NCBI GenBank assembly: GCA_021795395.1
Contig: JAJYPN010000032.1
Coordinates: forward strand, 1 to 34,190
Reading direction: 5' to 3'
DNA from: Pseudomonadota bacterium
GTDB lineage: Bacteria; Pseudomonadota; Gammaproteobacteria; Burkholderiales; Sulfuriferulaceae
Length of the DNA: 34,190 nucleotides
The position numbers and the translations under genes are program-made. The notes below the pieces were generated by a model. It was given only the letters and a program-made list of their open reading frames with translations, searched no databases and had not been told where the DNA came from. How positions within the stretch are numbered: the first letter of the stretch is position 1; the number at the start of each line of letters is the position of its first letter. Positions 26,439 through 34,182 of this stretch are shown one piece after another.

Positions 26439-26507
26439 TTGGGGCTATTTAATTCGACGAGGGTGCCGCGTCATGTAAAGGATGCTTTTTGTTTTAAAGA
26501 TAGCTGA
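26439..26507 (+). pseudogene. Displaced 3' tail of the Panacea-partner gene
   Basis: When the 235-bp element and one TTCAA copy are removed, the upstream frame continues without a stop through this stretch for 22 codons (beginning Leu-Gly-Leu-Phe-Asn-Ser-Thr-Arg and ending Phe-Lys-Asp-Ser) to a TGA at 26505-26507. The tail is now untranslated, separated from its gene by the insertion. The remaining 26508-26619 is AT-rich and I see no gene in it. Confidence 0.6.
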
Positions 26508-26619
26508 ATAGCTCTGGTTTCTGATTTGAATATTTGTAATTATCTGTTTCAGCATTTGCTCGTTACAAGTATCAATTGTTTTTGCAGCGGATAATTTTTA
26601 AATTTATCTGTCGTATTAA

Positions 26620-27972
26620 TTAGTATTCCCGTGCCGCCAGTTTCGATCTGGCGGTAGCCGGATTGCTGGCGAAATAGCGTTTGATGCCGTCGACAATCGC
26701 CGAGGCGAGTTCGTCCTGATAGGCATCGTCGTCCAGGCGTTTTTCTTCCTGCGGGTTCGAGATGAAGGCGGTTTCGACCAGGATGGAAGGGATATCGGGC
26801 GCTTTGAGGACGGCGAAACCGGCTTGTTCGACTTCGCCCTTATGCAGACGATTGACTTCGGAGAGCTGTTCGAGCACGGAATGCGCCAGACGGCGGCTGT
26901 CGTTATTGGTGGCGGTTTGCGACAGGTCGATCAGTGTACGCGCCAGATTGCGGTCTTTGACGCCGACATTGATGCCGCCGACCAGATCGGCATTGTTTTC
27001 GGATTTTGCCAGCCAGCGCGCCGCCGCGCTGGTGGCGCCGTGTTCCGACAGGGTAAATACGCTGGAGCCGCGCGCATCGGGGCGGATGAAGGCGTCGGCG
27101 TGGATCGAGACGAACAGGTCGGCGTTCATCCGTCGCGCTTTATTGACCCGTTCGGCCAGCGGAATGAAGTAATCGCCATTGCGTGTCAATACGGCATGGA
27201 CATTATCCAGCGCGTCGAGTTTGGCTTTGACGCGTTTGGCGATAGCCAGTGTCACATTTTTTTCCAGGGTGCCGTTGACGCCGTGCGCACCCGGATCTTC
27301 GCCGCCGTGTCCGGGGTCGATCGCTACCGTGATCAGGCGGGTGACTTCGAATTTCGATGGCGTGTCATGCCGTACGCGTTTGGCGCGGGTTGCGGACGGC
27401 GCATCGTTCAGATCCGGTATCGAATCCGTATGGCTATCGGTGTCGGCGTTATCGGCTAAAGCATTGCGGTCAGGTTTTTCGCTGGGCGTCGCAGCCGGGT
27501 CGGCTGTGGGAGAGACGGTATTTTTGGGTTCCGTAACATTCCGTGCATGGGCCGGATAGACGTCGAGCACGAGACGGTTGCCGTAACTGCCAACCGGTTT
27601 CAGGGTAAAAACAGTCGGTTTGACCTCGTCGCGCAGATCGAGCACCAGCCGCAGCACCCCGGGCCGATTCTCAGCGTAACGCAGTTTGGCGATCCAGGGA
27701 TCGTTGGTGCCGATTTTGTCGGCCAGCGACGCCATTGCCGGCGGTGTGACGCCTTCCAGGTCGATGACCAGCCTTTGCGGATTGTTCAGGGTGAATAATT
27801 TATAGCGGATCGGATCGGGGGATTCCACCGTAAGCCGGCTATAATCTTCGGACGGCCAGTAGCGTATGCCGGTGATGCTCGAATCGGCGCCGGCTCCGAG
27901 CGAAGCAAGGCCTGTCGCTGCAATGATGAATTGCAGCCAGATTATGAATATTCGTTTATTCGTTTTAAACAT
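26620..27972 (-). CDS. amiC: N-acetylmuramoyl-L-alanine amidase AmiC (AMIN plus Amidase_3)
   Basis: This periplasmic amidase of 450 residues cleaves the amide bond between N-acetylmuramic acid and L-alanine, splitting septal peptidoglycan. A signal peptide (about 1-29) is followed by an AMIN domain (about 32-140) for peptidoglycan or septum targeting, a Pro/Asp-rich linker, and Amidase_3 (about 215-440). Zinc-site motifs are AIDPGHGGEDPGAHG, SIHADAF and LVETAFISNP. The N-terminus lacks an obvious twin-arginine pair. Its start overlaps the tsaE end by 31 bp, so the two are transcribed together, an arrangement common in proteobacteria. Confidence 0.95.
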   Translation of the reverse strand: MFKTNKRIFIIWLQFIIAATGLASLGAGADSSITGIRYWPSEDYSRLTVESPDPIRYKLFTLNNPQRLVIDLEGVTPPAMASLADKIGTNDPWIAKLRYAENRPGVLRLVLDLRDEVKPTVFTLKPVGSYGNRLVLDVYPAHARNVTEPKNTVSPTADPAATPSEKPDRNALADNADTDSHTDSIPDLNDAPSATRAKRVRHDTPSKFEVTRLITVAIDPGHGGEDPGAHGVNGTLEKNVTLAIAKRVKAKLDALDNVHAVLTRNGDYFIPLAERVNKARRMNADLFVSIHADAFIRPDARGSSVFTLSEHGATSAAARWLAKSENNADLVGGINVGVKDRNLARTLIDLSQTATNNDSRRLAHSVLEQLSEVNRLHKGEVEQAGFAVLKAPDIPSILVETAFISNPQEEKRLDDDAYQDELASAIVDGIKRYFASNPATARSKLAAREY

Positions 27973-28433
27973 GAGTTACCCCTTGCGCTAAGCGCTTCCA
28001 CGAGCGCGATGCGGCCTTCGTTATCCGGCGTCAAATGCAATTGCAAATCGGCGGCGGGGAGCACGCCCGCCGCTTTTTCAGGCCATTCGATCAGGCAAAT
28101 GCTGTCGCCATTGCAATACTCGTCAAAGCCGCTTTCCTCCCATTCTAACGCATGATTGAAGCGATATAAATCAAAGTGATATAAGTGTATCTTAAAAACA
28201 GCATAAACTTCAACCAATGTGTACGTCGGACTTTTGACTTTGCCGGTATGACCGAGTCCGCGCAAGATACCGCGCGACAAGGTGGTTTTGCCCGCGCCGA
28301 GGTTGCCGTGCAGATAAATGATCGTGCCGGACGATAGCGTGGCGGCAATCTCCGCACCCAGTCTCAAGGTTGCAGCCTCGTCGGGCAGAAACCGGGAATA
28401 GCTCAGCAGAGAGTCGTCAGCGGTATGAGTCAT
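27942..28433 (-). CDS. tsaE: tRNA threonylcarbamoyladenosine biosynthesis ATPase TsaE
   Basis: This 163-residue P-loop ATPase acts with TsaB and TsaD in forming the t6A modification at position 37 of ANN-decoding tRNAs. Walker A is HGNLGAGKTTLSRG, followed by the family word SPTYTLVEVY and the C-terminal LIEWPEKAA. Length matches the family. The C-terminal coding end overlaps the amiC start by 31 bp. A decayed queG gene is divergent from it, with the start codons overlapping by a few bases. Confidence 0.95.
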   Translation of the reverse strand: MTHTADDSLLSYSRFLPDEAATLRLGAEIAATLSSGTIIYLHGNLGAGKTTLSRGILRGLGHTGKVKSPTYTLVEVYAVFKIHLYHFDLYRFNHALEWEESGFDEYCNGDSICLIEWPEKAAGVLPAADLQLHLTPDNEGRIALVEALSARGNSCLKRINEYS

Positions 28434-28690
28434 GATCGATTAAATTTAGTCTCGTTAGCGCAACAAGTAAAAGTTGGGGCGCCGAATTCGGTTTGCAGGC
28501 ATCGGCATTGCCGAGTGCGATCTTTGCGCGACGAAAGCCCTTCTGATCGACCGGCTGGCGCACCACTTTCCCGGCGAGATGGATTATATGGCAAAACACG
28601 GCATCAAGCGTAGTCGGCCTGCCGAATGGTGCCGGGGACGGTGCGCAGTCGTTTGCAGGGCAACGCCATACGCCGAATCGGCTGCGAATC
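28425..28690 (+). pseudogene. queG: Decayed queG (epoxyqueuosine reductase) remnant
   Basis: The three frames together spell the start of QueG, the cobalamin-dependent enzyme for the last step of queuosine synthesis. The first piece is SLAQQVK. A lost base then gives WGAEFGLQ, and a second loss gives GIGIAECDL followed by FPGEMDYMAKHG. A third gives VPGTVR instead of stopping at PAEW. Each shift fits one missing nucleotide (near 28472, 28499 and 28627). After VPGTVR the sequence jumps to LQGNAIRRIGCE, which resembles the QueG C-terminal repeat region, so most of the middle is deleted. The gene is non-functional. It is divergent from tsaE, a usual place for queG in betaproteobacteria. Identity is from memory of the family. 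Confidence 0.7.
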
Positions 28691-28716
28691 CTGACGGCCA
28701 AGCTTTGAAGGATGTT

Positions 28717-29118
28717 TTATGAAGTTCTGATTTCGTCCAGCAGTTCAGGGTGTCGGTCCAGCAGCCGGAATAATTGTACCAGCGCCAGGGGAGGTTTGGT
28801 CCGGCCGTTCTCGTAGCGCGAGAAGGCATTGACTCCGCCGCCGAACAGCTCCGCGGCCTGGCGCTGGTCCAGCGCGAGTTTCTTGCGTACACCGGTAATG
28901 AAGCCGAGATCGACGATGGAGGCGTTGACTTCACGGTTGAATTCCAGCATCAGGTTCATGGTGCGTCGCGATTCTGCTCCATCCAGTATCGATTCGCCGC
29001 AGGCTGGGCAGAAATCACCGGTTACTTGTGGCAAAATGGTGCTTTCGTTCTTATAGATATAAGGCAAATCGCGCTTATCATGCATAAGCTCGGCTAATCC
29101 GCAAATGGGACATTTCAT
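28717..29118 (-). CDS. mqsA: Antitoxin MqsA
   Basis: This 133-residue antitoxin has the two-domain MqsA layout. The N-terminal zinc domain has Cys3, Cys6, Cys37 and Cys40 (MKCPICG and GDFCPACG), and the C-terminal helix-turn-helix domain has DQRQAAELFGGGVNAFSRYENG. The N-terminal domain sequesters MqsR and the C-terminal one binds operator DNA. ATG 29118 is 8 nt from AAGGAG; ATG 29124 in the same frame is too close to it. The gene lies 2 bp after mqsR. It resembles the E. coli protein in length. Confidence 0.95.
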   Translation of the reverse strand: MKCPICGLAELMHDKRDLPYIYKNESTILPQVTGDFCPACGESILDGAESRRTMNLMLEFNREVNASIVDLGFITGVRKKLALDQRQAAELFGGGVNAFSRYENGRTKPPLALVQLFRLLDRHPELLDEIRTS

Positions 29119-29120
29119 GA

Positions 29121-29417
29121 TCATAACTCCTTGAACGAGACAATCAGTACATCGTCGATTACAGTCAGTTTTATATAAACCTCTCCCATCGGTGTAATCG
29201 GGCGATATACATCGTGCCATACCCGATGGTCAATATGGGTAGTCATACTTTTGTAAAAATCGGCAGCATTGAGTGCCAGTATGACCGCAAGCATGCCATC
29301 GAAATCGAATCCCAGCGAGGTGGCTCCCTTGCGTGCTATGTTGGTTGCTCGTACATGACCGTCATGAATTAATGCTTTGAGTATCGACAACTGGTAATGT
29401 GGCATACCTTTTTCCAT
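29121..29417 (-). CDS. mqsR: mRNA interferase toxin MqsR
   Basis: This 98-residue RelE-like toxin is of the MqsR family, which cuts mRNA mainly at GCU sites. The residues known to matter in E. coli MqsR are kept at the same numbering: Lys56 (FYKSMTT), Tyr81 (GEVYIK) and Lys96 (SFKEL). The position of E. coli Gln68 is His here (VWHDVY). The toxin precedes the antitoxin, as in the classic mqsRA operon. A GGAG lies upstream of ATG 29417 at a wide spacing. In the 141-bp gap to murI, AACTTGGTT (29449-29457) is a weak candidate MqsA half-site. Confidence 0.95.
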   Translation of the reverse strand: MEKGMPHYQLSILKALIHDGHVRATNIARKGATSLGFDFDGMLAVILALNAADFYKSMTTHIDHRVWHDVYRPITPMGEVYIKLTVIDDVLIVSFKEL

Positions 29418-29558
29418 AAGAATTTTAACTCCGTCAATTTAATTTAGCAACTTGGTTAATCGATGTTTATTGAATAACGTAAGAAATTCGCTGCGGTTTT
29501 CAGATAGCGATAATTAGTAAGCAAATGATATGATATGCATTTTACGAACTGATGACGC

Positions 29559-30365
29559 ATGCATAGCGACACTGAACAAGCCATAGGCGTCTTCGATTCC
29601 GGTATCGGCGGATTAACTGTAGTGCGTGCGCTGATGGAGCGTTTGCCGTTCGAAAATATCGTGTATTTCGGCGATACTGCACGCGTGCCGTACGGCGTGA
29701 AGTCGGTGGAAACGATCGCGCACTACACCACGCAGATCGCCCAGTTTTTGCTGGAAAAACAGGTCAAGATCCTGATTATCGCCTGCAACACCATGGCTGC
29801 GGTCGCCGCGCAAACCGTGCGCGACCTGTCGCCGGTGCCGGTGCTCGATGTGATCGAGGCCGGTGCCTGGGCCGCGGTGCAAGCCAGTAAAACGAAGCAG
29901 ATAGGCGTGATCGGCACGCCGACTACCGTTAACAGCAATGCCTATGCACGGGCCATACACAGCCTCACTCAAAGCGCGCGGATCTATACGCAGGCGTGTC
30001 CGCTGTTTGTGCCGCTGGTGGAGGAAGGCTGGCTGGATAACGAAGTCACGCGTCTGACCGCGCAGGAGTACCTCAAACCGGTCATCGCCGAGCATGTCGA
30101 CACGCTGGTGTTGGGCTGTACGCATTACCCGCTGATCAAACCCTTGTTGCAGGAAGTGATGGGCGACGGCGTCAGGCTGGTCGATTCCGCCGAGGCGATG
30201 GCAAATCGCACGGCGGCCTTGCTGTCCGAGCGCGGGCTTGCCAATGCCAGCCAGAAACTGCCGACTTACGAATATTACATTACCGATGTGCCGGTGAAAT
30301 TCCAGACGATAGGCGAACGTTTTCTCGGGCGCTCACTGAGCCATCTGCATGTGGTGAAATGGTGA
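29559..30365 (+). CDS. murI: Glutamate racemase MurI
   Basis: This 268-residue cofactor-independent racemase makes D-glutamate for peptidoglycan. The two catalytic cysteines lie in IACNTMAA and LGCTHYPLI, and the N-terminal FDSGIGGLTV holds the conserved Asp and Ser. The length is usual. The gene is divergent from mqsR, so it is probably transcribed alone. About 150 bp separate its stop from the first MntA-type gene. Confidence 0.96.
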   Translation: MHSDTEQAIGVFDSGIGGLTVVRALMERLPFENIVYFGDTARVPYGVKSVETIAHYTTQIAQFLLEKQVKILIIACNTMAAVAAQTVRDLSPVPVLDVIEAGAWAAVQASKTKQIGVIGTPTTVNSNAYARAIHSLTQSARIYTQACPLFVPLVEEGWLDNEVTRLTAQEYLKPVIAEHVDTLVLGCTHYPLIKPLLQEVMGDGVRLVDSAEAMANRTAALLSERGLANASQKLPTYEYYITDVPVKFQTIGERFLGRSLSHLHVVKW

Positions 30366-30513
30366 ATGAGCGGCCGTACCTTTTGATAGGCCGGAACAGG
30401 ATATTGTAAGTAACGCGGCTGTATAATGTTATGAAATTGCTTACGCTTGATATTGTCAGCGTAGCGATTACGATGTAAGGCAGCTATTCATGAATTATGA
30501 ACGGAAGCGATTT

Positions 30514-30819
30514 ATGCGTCTTACGCCAGCCCAGCAAGCGGTAATTCGTACCGTCAGCGCTGAAAGTTTTGGCGAGAAGGCGGGCGTCTGGCTGTTCGGA
30601 TCGCGGCTCGACGATAGTAAAAAAGGCGGTGACATCGATTTATATATCGAGCCCGAAATTCAGGAGGCCGACGAGCTGGTTGCCGCCAAGCTTCATTTTT
30701 TGCTCGAATTGCACAAGCGGTTGGGCGAACAGAAAATCGACGTGGTGATACGCCGTGCGGTCAGCGATGAACTTCCGATTTACCGCGTTGCGAAAGAAAC
30801 GGGAGTGCGCATATTATGA
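30514..30819 (+). CDS. MntA-type nucleotidyltransferase antitoxin, module 1
   Basis: This 101-residue minimal nucleotidyltransferase carries LFGSRLDDSKKGGDIDL, the GS-x9-DxD metal site. MntA antitoxins transfer AMP units to a tyrosine of the HepT toxin and so silence it. I chose ATG 30514 because the paralogue at 31321 begins at the same MRLT and GGAAG lies before it; ATG 30490 in frame is possible. Its stop overlaps the HEPN start by ATGA. A TATAAT box at 30422-30427 could serve as its -10, but no good -35 is at the right spacing. Confidence 0.88.
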   Translation: MRLTPAQQAVIRTVSAESFGEKAGVWLFGSRLDDSKKGGDIDLYIEPEIQEADELVAAKLHFLLELHKRLGEQKIDVVIRRAVSDELPIYRVAKETGVRIL

Positions 30820-31274
30820 GCATGAAATATAAAGCAGCGCTGGAAGTATGCAAACGACACGCCGATCGCTTATCCTGGGCCATGGCTCGCTTGCGGCTGA
30901 AATTTCCGTTGACTGCTGCGAAATTGCGCGAGCTCGACGATATTGAATTGGCGATTCTGGACCAGTTTTCTACTCGCTTTGCCAAATTGCAGGACGCAAT
31001 GGGCGCAAATTTATTTCCGGCCATATTGGAGCTCACCAAAGAACAAGGAAATTTGGTCGCTTTTCTGGATAAATTGAACCAATTGGAGAAAATCGGCGCA
31101 ATTTCGTCTGCCGAACGATGGTTACTGCTGCGCGAAATGCGTAATCAGTTTTCGCATGATTATCCCGACGACCCGGTATTCCAGTCAGCCATGCTTAACA
31201 AGGCTTACGAGCTTGCAAACGATTTGCTTGCGGTACTGGACCGGATCGAATCGTTCGCCAAAAACTATATATGA
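30816..31274 (+). CDS. HepT-type HEPN toxin, module 1
   Basis: This 152-residue all-helical HEPN protein has the active-site motif R-x4-H-x-Y (Arg109, His114, Tyr116, in RNQFSHDY), as in HepT ribonucleases. In the well-studied MntA-HepT pair the tyrosine is the residue modified by the antitoxin. It begins within the stop of the nucleotidyltransferase gene, so the two are coupled. A second module of the same type starts 46 bp further on. Confidence 0.88.
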   Translation: MSMKYKAALEVCKRHADRLSWAMARLRLKFPLTAAKLRELDDIELAILDQFSTRFAKLQDAMGANLFPAILELTKEQGNLVAFLDKLNQLEKIGAISSAERWLLLREMRNQFSHDYPDDPVFQSAMLNKAYELANDLLAVLDRIESFAKNYI

Positions 31275-31320
31275 CTCGTTGAAATAGCTTGATAAGGATT
31301 TCTAACCTGAATATTAAACC

Positions 31321-31620
31321 ATGCGTCTAACCGAGACACAACGCAACCTCATCAAATCTGCCGTTGCCAGAATCATCGGTCCGGACAGCAAAGTCTGGCT
31401 GTTCGGTTCGCGCGTGGATGACAGCAAACGGGGCGGAGACATCGATCTTCTGGTTGAAACCGAACGGCTGCTTCCCAGTCGCGCGAGTGTTTTATGCAAG
31501 CTGGAAGGCGCGCTGGTCATGAGTTTGGGCGATCGCAAGATCGATGTCTTGCTCAAGGACGGGCGGCCCTGCGATGCGCCGATCTTTCGAGTTGCCAAAG
31601 ATAAGGGAATCTTGCTGTGA
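31321..31620 (+). CDS. MntA-type nucleotidyltransferase antitoxin, module 2
   Basis: This 99-residue paralogue of the 30514 gene has LFGSRVDDSKRGGDIDL with the same GS-x9-DxD site. The N-terminal MRLT, the motif region and the C-terminal IFRVAKDKG line up with module 1 (IYRVAKETG), while the middle has diverged clearly. This suggests an old duplication or separate acquisition rather than a recent copy. Its stop overlaps the next start by 4 bp (GTGA). Confidence 0.88.
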   Translation: MRLTETQRNLIKSAVARIIGPDSKVWLFGSRVDDSKRGGDIDLLVETERLLPSRASVLCKLEGALVMSLGDRKIDVLLKDGRPCDAPIFRVAKDKGILL

Positions 31621-32102
31621 ATGTCGATTATTTGCCCGAACATGCGAATTCCGCGTTGATCGCACTCGATCTCGCGGAACGCGAGGCGAACCATCTGCAA
31701 TATACTTACCGCACTTTATATACAGAGCCTATCGATCTTGCCTGGGTCGCCGCATTGGCTAAACGGGAGGATCTGGCAGAAAAAATCGATGCGTTTGTGG
31801 GGCGATTCGGGAGCTTGCAAGATCATATCGGTGAAAAGCTGCTACCGGCATTTGCCAGACTGATCGGCGGACAGCCTAAATCGCTATTGGATGTCATTGC
31901 CTTTGCAGAGCGTATGGAATGGGTGGACAATGCGGAAGAATTTATCGGTGTACGCAAGCTGCGTAATCTGCTCGTACACGAATACATGGCAGATACGGTC
32001 TTGTTCCTCGATGCATTGCTGGCGGCTCGGCCCGCCACCGAAATGCTGATCGGCATCGTTACCGTTATGAAGCGGGAAGCGCAAAAATACGGTCTGGTAT
32101 GA
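31617..32102 (+). CDS. HepT-type HEPN toxin, module 2
   Basis: This is a 161-residue HEPN protein with the R-x4-H-x-Y site (Arg116, His121, Tyr123, in RNLLVHEY). It starts with GTG inside the stop of the second nucleotidyltransferase gene. Resemblance to the module 1 HEPN protein is mainly in helical pattern and the active site, so the toxins have diverged more than the antitoxins. The polysaccharide exporter permease gene begins 42 bp after the stop. Confidence 0.88.
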   Translation: MNVDYLPEHANSALIALDLAEREANHLQYTYRTLYTEPIDLAWVAALAKREDLAEKIDAFVGRFGSLQDHIGEKLLPAFARLIGGQPKSLLDVIAFAERMEWVDNAEEFIGVRKLRNLLVHEYMADTVLFLDALLAARPATEMLIGIVTVMKREAQKYGLV

Positions 32103-32144
32103 GTGTTGCCATAACCACTAAAATCAATTAACCGAAAGGCCGCA

Positions 32145-32891
32145 ATGAGTTTGGTATTTAATGCGATGTATCTGGCATGGAGCGATACGCGCGCGCGTTA
32201 CAGTAAAAGTGTCCTGGGGCCGTTCTGGCTGACTTTCGGCAACCTGATCAGCATTCTCGGTTTGAGCATTGTCTGGAGTGCTTTGTTGAAGCAGGACATG
32301 CACACGTTCGTGCCCACGATCACGATAGGCATGATCGTCTGGCAGCTGGTATCCGGCGCGATCAATGACGGCGCGACGACATTCATACGGCAGGCGGCGA
32401 TCATTCGCAATGTATCGATGCCGACCTGGTTTTTTGTGGTCAGGTCATTGACCAGGCAAATTATAAACCTGCTGCACAATATGATTATCGTCGCCGGCGT
32501 GATCTGGTATTTCCATTTACCGCTCACGCCGGTGAGCCTGCTCGCGATTCCGGGTTTATTGCTGGTTATTCTGAACCTGTCCTGGATTACCTATGTATTG
32601 GGTTTGTTCGGTGCGCGGTTCAGGGATATCGAATATACGATCGCATCGCTCATGCCCTTGTTTTTCTTTATCACCCCGGTTATTTTCCGGGCGGACAAAT
32701 TGCCTATCAGCATGAAAATCATCTGGCTTAATCCCTTGTCGTACTTTATCGAGGTGGTGCGCGCACCGGTCTTCGGCGAGATACCAACGCTCAAGGCTTA
32801 CGCAGTGATGCTGGGTTTACTGGCGTTCGGCGCGGGTGCGAGCGTATTGCTGAATCGCAGATACCGTCATCGGCTCGCCTTCTGGTTATAA
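32145..32891 (+). CDS. wzm: Polysaccharide ABC exporter permease (Wzm/KpsM-like)
   Basis: This 248-residue ABC-2 type permease has about six transmembrane helices. It resembles the permeases for O-antigen, teichoic acid or capsule export. The family start LAWSDTRARYSKSVLGPFW and the C-terminal IIWLNPLSYFIEVVRAPVFG are typical. AAAGG precedes ATG 32145. The ATPase gene follows after 4 bp, so the pair forms one transporter. No glycosyltransferase cluster follows inside the window. The symbol is by type of system, as KpsM- and TagG-like permeases look alike. Confidence 0.9.
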   Translation: MSLVFNAMYLAWSDTRARYSKSVLGPFWLTFGNLISILGLSIVWSALLKQDMHTFVPTITIGMIVWQLVSGAINDGATTFIRQAAIIRNVSMPTWFFVVRSLTRQIINLLHNMIIVAGVIWYFHLPLTPVSLLAIPGLLLVILNLSWITYVLGLFGARFRDIEYTIASLMPLFFFITPVIFRADKLPISMKIIWLNPLSYFIEVVRAPVFGEIPTLKAYAVMLGLLAFGAGASVLLNRRYRHRLAFWL

Positions 32892-32895
32892 TATT

Positions 32896-33618
32896 ATGGC
32901 AAACATCACATTTGAACACGTTACCCTGCAATATCCGATTTATAACTCGCGCGGCATGTCGCTCAGAAACCAGATCGTGCGCATCGCCACCGGCGGCAGG
33001 ATAGAAAAGGAAGCCGGGCACACCACGGTCGTTACCGCGCTGAATGATGTCAGTTTCAAATTGAAAGATGGCGATGCGATCGGTTTGATCGGTCATAACG
33101 GCGCCGGCAAGAGCACATTGCTCAGGACGCTGGCCGGCATCTATCAGCCGGCGATGGGGCGCATCGAACGCATCGGCAGAGTCGCCACCGTGTTTGAAAT
33201 CGGCGCGGGGCTGGAGCCTGAATTGTCCGGCTACGAAAATGTGTTCAATCTCGGTATGATGATGGGCATGAGCTACAAACAGGTCAAGGCGATCCTGCCC
33301 GACATCGAGGAATTCACCGAGCTGGGCGAATTCCTGCAATTGCCGGTGCGGACGTATTCTTCGGGCATGACCATGCGGCTGATGTTCGCTGTCGCCACCG
33401 CCAATACCCCGGAAATACTGCTGATCGATGAAATGCTCTCTACTGGCGATGCGTCATTCCAGGACAAAAGCAAGTCACGCATACAAAAATTGATCGCTGC
33501 CGCCAAAATATTCGTGTTTGCATCGCACGACCCGGAACTGATCCGGACTTATTGCAATCGGGTGTTCCGGCTGGAGCATGGAAAGTTGGCTGAAGTCGGG
33601 ATGGATGCGGTTGGTTAG
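32896..33618 (+). CDS. wzt: Polysaccharide ABC exporter ATPase (Wzt/KpsT-like)
   Basis: This 240-residue ATPase has Walker A GHNGAGKSTL, a signature in YSSGMTMRLMFAVAT and Walker B ILLIDEMLSTGD. It couples ATP hydrolysis to export of a lipid-linked polysaccharide through the permease encoded 4 bp upstream. It ends shortly after the ATPase fold, so it lacks the C-terminal carbohydrate-binding domain that some Wzt proteins use to recognise a capped chain. This favours a KpsT-like or capping-independent system. Confidence 0.9.
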   Translation: MANITFEHVTLQYPIYNSRGMSLRNQIVRIATGGRIEKEAGHTTVVTALNDVSFKLKDGDAIGLIGHNGAGKSTLLRTLAGIYQPAMGRIERIGRVATVFEIGAGLEPELSGYENVFNLGMMMGMSYKQVKAILPDIEEFTELGEFLQLPVRTYSSGMTMRLMFAVATANTPEILLIDEMLSTGDASFQDKSKSRIQKLIAAAKIFVFASHDPELIRTYCNRVFRLEHGKLAEVGMDAVG

Positions 33619-33723
33619 TTCGTGGTGATCGGCGATACTGCCGGCATTTGCCGCCATGCTTCAAGTCCTTTTGGTTTGTATAATTATTGGACAGCTCAGT
33701 AGCCGACTAGTATAGTAAATATC

Positions 33724-33975
33724 ATGTTTAGCACTCGCTTTCAGCGATTGGTCGTTATTTCTGGTCATGCGAAAATTCGTATGATAGAACGTTGCATCAG
33801 CGATGAGATATTACTTGAGGTGATCGATTTAGGCGAGGTGCGTTACAAGGATGGTTTTCATCTGTGGGCGTTCAAAGAGTATCCGGAGCGTCAGGACAAT
33901 TTATTGTGCGCGGTTCTTGTGCTGGAAAATTGTGTTGTCGTTAAAACGGTAATGCACCATTTCGCGCTTTTGTAG
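33724..33975 (+). CDS. DUF4258 family small protein, candidate toxin
   Basis: This 83-residue protein has the DUF4258 pattern: GHAKIRMIERCIS near the start, a central beta region, and a C-terminal VVVKTVMHH. DUF4258 proteins are small, often paired with an antitoxin, and share the compact fold of RelE-like toxins by family description. The DUF2283 gene follows 9 bp later. A TATAGT word shortly before the start could be a -10. The role as a toxin is an inference from pairing. Confidence 0.7.
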   Translation: MFSTRFQRLVVISGHAKIRMIERCISDEILLEVIDLGEVRYKDGFHLWAFKEYPERQDNLLCAVLVLENCVVVKTVMHHFALL

Positions 33976-33984
33976 GAGAGTGTC

Positions 33985-34182
33985 ATGCATACTACTTATT
34001 TTGATGAGGATGATATTCTCGTTATTCGTTTGTCTGACAAACCCATAGTGCGCGAAGTTTCACAAAACTGGAATACACACATCAGCTATGCCGAAGATGG
34101 TAGTGCGGTCGAGTTGGTTTTGTTGGAAGCGCGTGTCAATGGGGCTTATCCATTGGAAGTGCAAGCCGCTCATAGCGCTTGA
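33985..34182 (+). CDS. DUF2283 family small protein, candidate partner of DUF4258
   Basis: This 65-residue protein has the DUF2283 pattern: DEDDILVIRLSDKPIV, then the acidic VSQNWNTHISYAEDGS and a beta-rich VELVLLEAR. DUF2283 genes often lie next to DUF4258 genes and the pair is treated as a probable toxin-antitoxin system. A TAGGAGAG ribosome-binding site lies just before ATG 33985. The stop is near the window end, so the gene is complete. Confidence 0.75.
   Translation: MHTTYFDEDDILVIRLSDKPIVREVSQNWNTHISYAEDGSAVELVLLEARVNGAYPLEVQAAHSA

Noticed and set aside
30403-30427. A full sigma-70 promoter before the first MntA gene
   Set aside because: TATAAT at 30422-30427 is perfect, but the best -35-like word TTGTAA is only 12 bp away, so the pair is not a proper promoter.
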